Source: Schlegelella_A sp036496385 (GTDB taxonomy: Bacteria > Pseudomonadota > Gammaproteobacteria > Burkholderiales > Burkholderiaceae_C). Taken from it: a DNA stretch of 5,418 nucleotides. Within the stretch, counting starts at the first letter, position 1. Each line of letters begins with the position of its first letter. Below, piece by piece: positions 1 through 5,418 of this stretch. The notes under the pieces were generated by a model that was not told where the DNA came from, ran no database searches, and worked only from the letters and a program-made list of their open reading frames with translations. A program made the position numbers and the translations under genes. The stretch lies in contig DASXLD010000061.1 in the NCBI GenBank assembly GCA_036496385.1, positions 1 through 5,418 of the forward strand, written 5' to 3'.

Positions 1-963
1 CACGTAGATCGCCTGCACGGAGGTGATCGAGCCCTTCTTGGTCGAGGTAATCCGCTCCTGCAGCTCGCCCATCTCGGTCAGCAGGGTCGGCTGGTAGCCG
101 ACCGCGCTCGGCATGCGGCCGAGCAGCGCCGAGACTTCCGACCCCGCCTGCGTGAAGCGGAAGATGTTGTCGATGAAGAGCAGGACGTCCTTGTTCTCGG
201 CGTCGCGGAAGTACTCGGCGACGGTGAGGCCGCTGAGCGCGACGCGCAGGCGGGCGCCCGGCGGCTCCGTCATCTGGCCGTAGACCAGGGCGGCGCGCGA
301 CTTCTCCGGGTGCTCCATGTTGATGACGCCCGACTCCTGGAACTCGAGCCAGAGGTCGTTGCCTTCGCGCGTGCGTTCGCCGACGCCCGCGAACACGGAG
401 ACGCCGCCGTGCTTCATGGCGACGTTGTGGATGAGTTCCTGGATGATGACCGTCTTGCCGACGCCGGCGCCGCCGAACAGGCCGATCTTGCCGCCGCGCA
501 GGTACGGCTCCAGCAGGTCGACGACCTTGATGCCGGTCTCGAACATCTGCGTCTCGGTCGACTGATCCTCGAGCGACGGCGCCTCGCGGTGGATCGACCA
601 GCGCTCGTTCGAGACAATCGGCCGGTCGGGGAAGTCGACCGGCTCGCCGAGCACGTTCATGACGCGGCCGAGTGTCGGCGTGCCGACCGGCATCGAGATC
701 GGCGAACCGGTGTCGACGACCGTCATGCCGCGGCGCATGCCGTCGGTCGCCTTCATCGCGACGGTCCGGACGCGGCTCTCGCCGAGGTGCTGCTCGACTT
801 CGCAGATGACGTCGATCGCGTCGCCGGCGTCGCCGGGGTCGGAGGTGATGCGGACGGCGTTGTAGATGGCCGGCAGCCGCCCGCCGGCGAATTCCACGTC
901 GACGACCGGGCCGATGACCTGGACGACCTTGCCGACCTTCGTATCCACTGCTGCTGTTGCCAT
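1..963 (-). CDS. atpD: F1 ATP synthase subunit beta (partial, 3' end outside window)
   Basis: This is the catalytic beta subunit of F-type ATP synthase, which makes ATP from ADP and Pi in the alpha3-beta3 ring on the cytoplasmic side of the membrane. The first 321 residues are present and the window edge cuts the gene, so about one third of a usual 470-480 aa protein is missing, including the DELSEED region. Visible parts are the N-terminal beta-barrel (GKVVQVIGPVVDVEF, about residues 11-25), the Walker A loop GGAGVGKT (164-171), the catalytic-loop Glu in GERTREG (E196), Walker B DVLLFIDN (259-266), and the following FRFTQAGSEVSALLGRMPSA stretch. The ATG at 961-963 lies only 6 nt after the atpG stop. 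The nearest GAGG is 14 nt upstream and inside atpG, so initiation is probably translationally coupled to atpG. The family assignment is certain. atpC would be expected further left, but it is not seen. Confidence 0.98.
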   Translation of the reverse strand, partial: MATAAVDTKVGKVVQVIGPVVDVEFAGGRLPAIYNAVRITSDPGDAGDAIDVICEVEQHLGESRVRTVAMKATDGMRRGMTVVDTGSPISMPVGTPTLGRVMNVLGEPVDFPDRPIVSNERWSIHREAPSLEDQSTETQMFETGIKVVDLLEPYLRGGKIGLFGGAGVGKTVIIQELIHNVAMKHGGVSVFAGVGERTREGNDLWLEFQESGVINMEHPEKSRAALVYGQMTEPPGARLRVALSGLTVAEYFRDAENKDVLLFIDNIFRFTQAGSEVSALLGRMPSAVGYQPTLLTEMGELQERITSTKKGSITSVQAIYV

Positions 964-969
964 AAGCGA

Positions 970-1842
970 TTAGAGCGCCTCTGCGCCAGAAACGACTTCG
1001 ATGATTTCCCGCGTAATCGCCGCCTGCCGCACCTTGTTCATGTAGAGCGTCAGCTGCTCGATCATCTCGGCGGAGTTCTTGGTCGCGGCGTCCATCGCCG
1101 TCATCTGCGCCGCGTAGAACGCCGCGTTCGACTCGAGCAGGGCGCGGAACACCTGCACTTCGACGTGCCTCGGCAGGATCCGCGCGAACATTTTTTCTGC
1201 CGACGGCTCGAACAGATAGTCGGTCTTCACCGCCGCACCGTCGCCGGCGATCGCGGCGCGCGGAACCGGCAGCAACTGATCGACGTCGACCGCCTGCGTC
1301 ATCACCGACTTGAACTCGTTGTAGACAATGAACACGCCGTCGACGCGGCCCTCGGTGAACGCCGCGATCGCGGCATCGGCGATCGCCTTGGCGTGATCGA
1401 ACTTCAACGCGCCGAAGAAGTTGACCTGCTCGAGCACCACTTCGAAGCCGCGGCGGCCGAAATAGTCGCGGCCGCGGCGGCCGACCAGGCCGAGCGCCAC
1501 CTGGCGCGCCGGGCTCTCGACGATGAACGTGCTCGCCGTCTTGATGATGTTGGTGTTGAAGCTGCCGCACAGGCCGCGGTCGGCGGTGACGACGATGAGC
1601 AGCGTCTTGCCGCCGGCGAGCAGGGTCTTGCGCGCGTCGAGCAGCGGGTGCGCCGACGTGTCGACGCGCGCCGCCAGGCTCGAGATCACCCGCCGCGTCT
1701 CGATCGCGAACGGCCGCGCCGCCTGGATGCGCTCCTGGGCGCGGCGCAGCCTCGACGCGGCGACCATCTTCATCGCCTTGGTGATCTGCTGCGTCGACTT
1801 GACCGCACGCACCCGGCGGCGGATGTCCAATAACGACGGCAT
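970..1842 (-). CDS. atpG: F1 ATP synthase subunit gamma
   Basis: This is the central-stalk gamma subunit, which rotates inside the alpha3-beta3 ring and couples proton flow through Fo to catalysis. It is 290 aa, the normal family length. The N-terminal helix starts with the typical MPSLLDIRRRVRAVKSTQQI pattern and continues into ITKAMKMVAASRLRRAQ (about 20-36). The Rossmann-like middle contains VTADRGLCGSFNTNI (about 85-99), which is highly conserved. The C-terminal helix ends with the gamma signature ITREIIEVVSGAEA (276-289), which fits the I-T-x-E-x2-[DE]-x3-G-A pattern. The ATG at 1840-1842 gives exactly the family N-terminus. The Shine-Dalgarno upstream is weak (GGTAGAAG), and a four-codon ATG...TAG frame abuts the start. 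The gene sits between atpA (55-nt gap) and atpD (6-nt gap) in the usual order. No anomalies were seen in the protein. Confidence 0.98.
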   Translation of the reverse strand: MPSLLDIRRRVRAVKSTQQITKAMKMVAASRLRRAQERIQAARPFAIETRRVISSLAARVDTSAHPLLDARKTLLAGGKTLLIVVTADRGLCGSFNTNIIKTASTFIVESPARQVALGLVGRRGRDYFGRRGFEVVLEQVNFFGALKFDHAKAIADAAIAAFTEGRVDGVFIVYNEFKSVMTQAVDVDQLLPVPRAAIAGDGAAVKTDYLFEPSAEKMFARILPRHVEVQVFRALLESNAAFYAAQMTAMDAATKNSAEMIEQLTLYMNKVRQAAITREIIEVVSGAEAL

Positions 1843-1872
1843 CTAGGCTTCTACCATTTCGTCAATTGCGAA

Positions 1873-1893
1873 CGGCGAATTCGACATTCGCCG
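1873..1893 (-). other. Inverted repeat in the atpA-atpG spacer
   Basis: The spacer mRNA contains a perfect 7-bp stem (arms CGGCGAA and TTCGCCG) around a 7-nt loop, beginning 4 nt after the atpA stop codon. It has no following U-run, so it does not look like an intrinsic terminator. It sits in the longest gap of the F1 cluster. A role in mRNA processing, stability or subunit stoichiometry is possible, but that is inference. It may also be a chance or repeat-derived palindrome. Confidence 0.35.
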
Positions 1894-1897
1894 GCGA

Positions 1898-3427
<1,530 letters not shown>

Positions 3428-3446
3428 CTATTCACCGCGTTCGCTG

Positions 3447-4004
3447 CTACTGACCCGCGTCGAGCAGCGACTGTTTCAGCTTGTGCAGCTGCGTCGTCAC
3501 GCTGCCGTCGTAGACGGTGCCGCCGAGCCGCGCCACGATGCCGCCGATGATCTCGGGATTCACCTTGGATTCGAGCACGACCCGCCGGCCGGTCGCCTGC
3601 GCCAGCCCCTGCTCGAGCCCGCGGAGCTTGTCGGGTGCGAGCGCGCGCGCGGTCGTCACCTCTCCCCGGATGACCCGCTGATGGTCCATCAGACGCTCGC
3701 CGTAGACACGGGCGATGTCCGGGAGCAGCACCAGGCGGCCGCGCTCGGCCAGCATCAGCACCATCTGCCGGACAGGCGCCGCAATGGCTCCCGATTTCTC
3801 GAGGATCGCGCCCGCGACAGCCACCTTCTTGGTCAGCGGGACGGCCGGATTGCTCATCGCGCCGGCCAGCGCCGGCATTCCGGTGAAGAGCGATCCCAGA
3901 TCGCGCACCTGCGATTCGACGGTCTCGAGATCCGCCGGCGCTTCCTTTAAGACAACGTCGAACAGCGCACGCGCGTAACGGCCGGCGGCCACGCCTCTCG
4001 TCAC
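3447..4004 (-). CDS. atpH: F1 ATP synthase subunit delta (OSCP family)
   Basis: This is the peripheral-stalk delta subunit, which sits on top of the alpha3-beta3 ring, binds the N-termini of alpha and connects them to the b subunits of Fo. It is 185 aa, typical for the family. The N-terminal helical bundle begins with the family pattern RYARALFDV (about 9-17). The C-terminal part carries the OSCP/delta signature around KVNPEIIGGIVARLGGTVYD (147-166), followed by DGSVTTQLHKLKQSL. The start chosen is a GTG at 4002-4004: it is the only start consistent with family length, and an AAGGA lies 9 nt upstream. It is the first gene of the F1 cluster. The usual upstream partner atpF is absent and selD occupies its place, so the Fo genes must be elsewhere. 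Confidence 0.96.
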   Translation of the reverse strand: MTRGVAAGRYARALFDVVLKEAPADLETVESQVRDLGSLFTGMPALAGAMSNPAVPLTKKVAVAGAILEKSGAIAAPVRQMVLMLAERGRLVLLPDIARVYGERLMDHQRVIRGEVTTARALAPDKLRGLEQGLAQATGRRVVLESKVNPEIIGGIVARLGGTVYDGSVTTQLHKLKQSLLDAGQ

Positions 4005-4013
4005 GATCGCACG

Positions 4014-4018
4014 TCCTT
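4014..4018 (-). promoter_or_regulatory. Ribosome binding site of atpH
   Basis: AAGGA lies 9 nt before the GTG start of atpH and is the best Shine-Dalgarno match in the selD-atpH gap. It decides the GTG start, since no ATG lies in frame nearby. Confidence 0.7.
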
Positions 4019-4081
4019 CACTGCCGGATTCTGAGACTGAGCCCTACGGGCAGGCAAGGTCGGAAGCATGCCAAACGAAGA

Positions 4082-4111
4082 TTTATACCATTCTGCATAG
4101 CTTCACGGCAA
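4082..4111 (-). promoter_or_regulatory. Predicted sigma70-type promoter for atpHAGD
   Basis: On the minus strand, TTGCCG (4111-4106, 4 of 6 to TTGACA) and TATAAA (4087-4082, 5 of 6 to TATAAT) are separated by 18 nt. This is the most AT-rich spot in a strongly GC-rich window. It begins 10 nt past the selD stop and points into atpH. Transcription would start near 4075, leaving a leader of about 70 nt. That leader has a small GCCC-GTA-GGGC hairpin and a CTGCC/GGCAG pairing that could enclose it. The promoter suggests that the ATP synthase genes are not simply dependent on selD transcription. This is prediction from consensus only. Confidence 0.6.
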
Positions 4112-4121
4112 CCGACGGGCC

Positions 4122-5168
4122 TCAGGAGGGCCCCGACCGGAGTCGAATGGCGGCGTTCGATCCCGGTCCCACGTTCCCCACGACCCGAGCCGGAACCCCG
4201 CGCGCCGCGAACGCGGCGAGCGCGGCCGGGACCGCCTGCCCCTCGATCGCCGCAAGCAGGCCTCCGGAGGTCTGGGGATCGTAGAGGAGCTGTACCCGCC
4301 GCGTATCCAGCCGGGGATCCGCAGACACCAAGCCGCCGAAATGCCGCGCATTGGCCAAGCCGCCACCTGGCGTATTGCCGTCGACGAGCTGCAGCGCGCC
4401 CTCGAGCAGCGGAATGGCGTTGACGTCGATGCTGACGGTGACGCCGCTGGCTCTGGCGATCTCGGACGCGTGGCCGATCAGTCCGAAGCCGGTGACGTCG
4501 GTGCAGGCATGTACGGCGCCGGCGTCGAGCGTCGCCAACGCCGCGGCCGCCTCGCGGTTGAGCTGTGACATCGACGCGACCGCGGCGGCGGCCGCTCCGG
4601 CAGGCGCTCGCTCGAATTTGATCGCCGTCGCGATCACGCCGGTGCCGATCGCTTTGGTGAGAACCAGCACGTCACCGGCGCGAGCGCCGGCGTTGGTCCA
4701 AATCCGCGCCGGATCCGCCTCGCCGGTGACGGCGTAGCCGAACTTGATTTCCTGGTCCTGCACGGTGTGGCCGCCGAGCAGCGCCACCTTGGCGTCAGTG
4801 AGCACCTCGAGCCCGCCTCGGAAGATCTGCGAGAGCACCGAAGCGTCGCCGTCGTTCGGGAACGCCGCGACGGCCAGCGCGGTCAACGGCGTCCCCCCCA
4901 TGGCGTAGATGTCCGAGAGCGCATTCGCGGCGGCAATGCGTCCGTAGGCCACCGGATCGTCCACGATCGGCGTGAAGAAATCGACCGTCTGCACCAGCGC
5001 GCGTCGCTCGTCGAGCCGGTACACACCCGCATCGTCCGAGGTCCTGTAGTCGACGAGGACCCGGCGATCGGTCGACACGGGCAGATCACCCAGCACCTGG
5101 GCAAGCTCGCCAGCGGCGAGTTTGCTCGCTCAACCGGCGCAGTGCGAATAGTCGGTCAGTCGCTTCAT
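4122..5168 (-). CDS. selD: Selenide, water dikinase (selenophosphate synthetase), selenocysteine-containing
   Basis: SelD makes selenophosphate from selenide and ATP, releasing AMP and Pi. Selenophosphate is the selenium donor for Sec-tRNA and for 2-selenouridine in tRNA. I read 348 aa from ATG 5166-5168, with TGA at 5130-5132 decoded as Sec13. The N-terminus LTDYSHCAGUASKL matches the family pattern YSHGAGCGCK: U13 replaces the catalytic Cys (E. coli C17), K16 matches K20, and the second Cys is Ser15. The metal and nucleotide motifs follow: DDAG (45-48), QTVDFFTPIVDDP (60-72), ALSDIYAMGG (83-92), GGHTVQDQEIKFGYAVTG (132-149), TDVTGFGLIGHASE (223-236) and LLYDPQTSGG (294-303). Aspartates at 46, 63, 86 and 224 are spaced like the four metal-binding Asp of E. 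coli SelD. Starting at the internal GTG (5096) would delete the active site. A nonsense mutation or sequencing error is the alternative, but the SECIS-like hairpin and the exact position argue against it. The gene lies upstream of the ATP synthase promoter; no other sel gene is in view. Confidence 0.93.
5101..5125 (-). promoter_or_regulatory. Putative bacterial SECIS element in selD mRNA
   Basis: Just downstream of the UGA, the mRNA can form a stem of 4 bp (GCAA/TTGC), one A-C mismatch and 6 bp (CTCGCC/GGCGAG), capped by the loop GCU. The first loop base is G. Fifteen nucleotides separate the UGA from the loop. A G among the first loop bases and a short UGA-to-loop distance are known features of bacterial SECIS hairpins bound by SelB. 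The distance here is at the short end of what is usual. The hairpin lies entirely in coding sequence (codons for residues 15-23), as in other bacterial selenoprotein genes. Confidence 0.75.
5130..5132 (-). other. Selenocysteine codon (TGA, Sec13 of SelD)
   Basis: This is the only in-frame TGA between the ATG at 5168 and the selD stop at 4122. It falls exactly at the catalytic Cys/Sec position, in the context C-A-G-U-A-S-K. Many bacterial SelD proteins have Cys here and a known subset have Sec. Recoding is inferred from the position, the intact downstream frame and the hairpin that follows. Confidence 0.88.
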
Positions 5169-5174
5169 GATTAA

Positions 5175-5196
5175 CCGAGGGGCTTTCGCCCCTCGG
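5175..5196 (-). promoter_or_regulatory. Perfect hairpin immediately upstream of the selD start
   Basis: The arms CCGAGGGGC and GCCCCTCGG form a perfect 9-bp stem with a GAAA loop on the mRNA, a very stable C(GNRA)G tetraloop. The 3' arm ends 6 nt before the selD ATG (TTAATC between them). No U-run follows on either strand, so an intrinsic terminator is unlikely. The only SD-like sequence outside the stem is just 5' of it. The hairpin may therefore act on selD translation, or it may be a boundary of the repeat-rich tract. Confidence 0.6.
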
Positions 5197-5197
5197 A

Positions 5198-5204
5198 CTC
5201 CCCT
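5198..5204 (-). promoter_or_regulatory. Candidate selD Shine-Dalgarno upstream of the hairpin
   Basis: AGGGGAG, with a GGAG core, lies 29 nt from the ATG along the sequence. If the 22-nt hairpin is folded, only 7 unpaired nt remain between it and the ATG, a normal spacing. The six nt directly before the ATG hold no SD. The other candidate, GAGG at 5191-5194, is locked in the stem and is 22 nt from the ATG. Confidence 0.4.
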
Positions 5205-5216
5205 ACACGCTCTCTC

Positions 5217-5238
5217 GCGCGCCGCTTCGTCGGCGCGC
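5217..5238. repeat. 8-bp inverted repeat
   Basis: The arms GCGCGCCG and CGGCGCGC are perfect complements around a 6-nt spacer (CTTCGT). It lies in the non-coding tract between the selD hairpin and the tandem repeats. No gene end is visible next to it on either strand, so a terminator role cannot be assigned. Confidence 0.6.
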
Positions 5239-5272
5239 TCCGTTCGCGTGGCTCGCTCGTTGTACTCGCTCG

Positions 5273-5418
5273 CTTCTCACCATCCGCCGGCTCGCGGCGG
5301 CTCGCCTCGCCTCGCTTCGCTCGCTCGCTTCTCACCTTCCGCCGGCTCGCGGCGGCTCGCCTCGCCTCGCCTCCCTTCGCTCGCTCGCTTCTCACCTTCC
5401 GCCGGCTCGCGGCGGCTC
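5273..5418. repeat. GC-rich tandem repeat tract (continues past the window)
   Basis: There are three consecutive copies, each beginning with CTTCTCACC on the plus strand, at 5273-5327 (55 bp), 5328-5387 (60 bp) and 5388-5418 (31 bp, cut by the window). Copies 1 and 2 differ by one substitution near the start (CCATCC versus CCTTCC) and a 5-bp insertion (CTCCC). Each copy holds the same 6-bp inverted repeat CCGCCG/CGGCGG around GCTCG, and copies are joined by TTCGCTCGCTCG. A minus-strand frame across it (5171-5395) would give a 74-aa Arg/Ser/Glu/Ala-rich chain, which I take to be a by-product of the repeats. No gene was recognised in 5169-5418. Confidence 0.85.

Noticed and set aside
310..1833. 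507-codon plus-strand open frame antisense to atpD and atpG
   Set aside because: It runs opposite two unmistakable ATP synthase genes and encodes an Arg/Asp/Ala-rich chain with no recognisable motif. It is the shadow of GC-rich codons with G/C in third positions.
4116..4132. GGGCC/GGCCC pairing at the selD stop as an intrinsic terminator
   Set aside because: The stem is only 5 bp around a 7-nt loop, overlaps the stop codon and has no U-run after it.
5130..5132. TGA in selD as a nonsense mutation or pseudogene
   Set aside because: The frame is intact on both sides, all other SelD motifs are present, the TGA is exactly at the catalytic residue, and a SECIS-like hairpin follows.
4767..5174. 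135-codon plus-strand frame antisense to the selD start
   Set aside because: It is antisense to the conserved SelD N-terminal half and has no recognisable protein features.
5197..5290. Promoter for selD in the upstream tract
   Set aside because: No convincing -10/-35 pair is visible on the minus strand in this GC-rich stretch. The selD promoter is probably beyond the window or of a different class.
5171..5395. 74-codon minus-strand frame ending just before selD
   Set aside because: Its sequence is the translation of the tandem repeat and hairpins (Arg/Ser/Glu/Ala-rich), and its start lies inside a repeat copy. It is much more likely a repeat artefact than a leader peptide.
5169..5418. tRNA gene (for example selC) in the hairpin-rich tract upstream of selD
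   Set aside because: No T-loop GGTTCGANTCC-type sequence, anticodon arm or CCA end can be fitted to these hairpins.

Overview
All recognised genes are on the minus strand. Reading in their direction, from right to left, the order is a GC-rich repeat tract, selD (selenophosphate synthetase), a short promoter-bearing gap, and then the F1 sector of F-type ATP synthase: atpH (delta), atpA (alpha), atpG (gamma) and atpD (beta). atpD runs off the left edge of the window. The proteins are typical bacterial housekeeping proteins. The high-GC coding style produces long antisense shadow frames. A high-GC Gram-negative bacterium such as an Acidobacteriota (Vicinamibacteria-like) or deltaproteobacterial-type lineage would fit, but the window alone does not settle the taxonomy.

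Positions 1-4004 hold an F1 operon with short gaps: 19 nt between atpH and atpA, 55 nt between atpA and atpG, and 6 nt between atpG and atpD. No Fo gene (atpB, atpE, atpF) precedes atpH. Instead, the selD stop is followed by a good sigma70-like promoter at 4082-4111 that should drive atpHAGD. This implies a split ATP synthase locus, with Fo elsewhere.

Positions 4122-5168 hold selD. An ordinary gene call would start at an internal GTG at 5096 and give 324 aa. Reading upstream in the same frame passes through a single TGA (5130-5132) and reaches an ATG at 5168. The recovered N-terminus has the conserved SelD active-site signature, and the TGA sits exactly at the catalytic Cys/Sec position, followed by the conserved Lys three residues later. 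A strong bacterial-SECIS-like hairpin (5101-5125) with a G at the first loop position follows the TGA. I therefore read the gene as a 348-aa selenoprotein SelD (Sec13). The organism would then decode UGA as Sec (selA, selB and selC outside the window) and make the selenium donor with an enzyme that itself needs Sec.

Positions 5169-5418 hold no credible gene. Next to the selD start is a perfect 9-bp hairpin with a GAAA loop on the mRNA. It lies between a GGAG Shine-Dalgarno-like core and the AUG and would bring them to a normal distance if folded. Further right are an 8-bp inverted repeat and a GC-rich tandem repeat (units of 55 and 60 bp plus a partial copy) that continues off the window.
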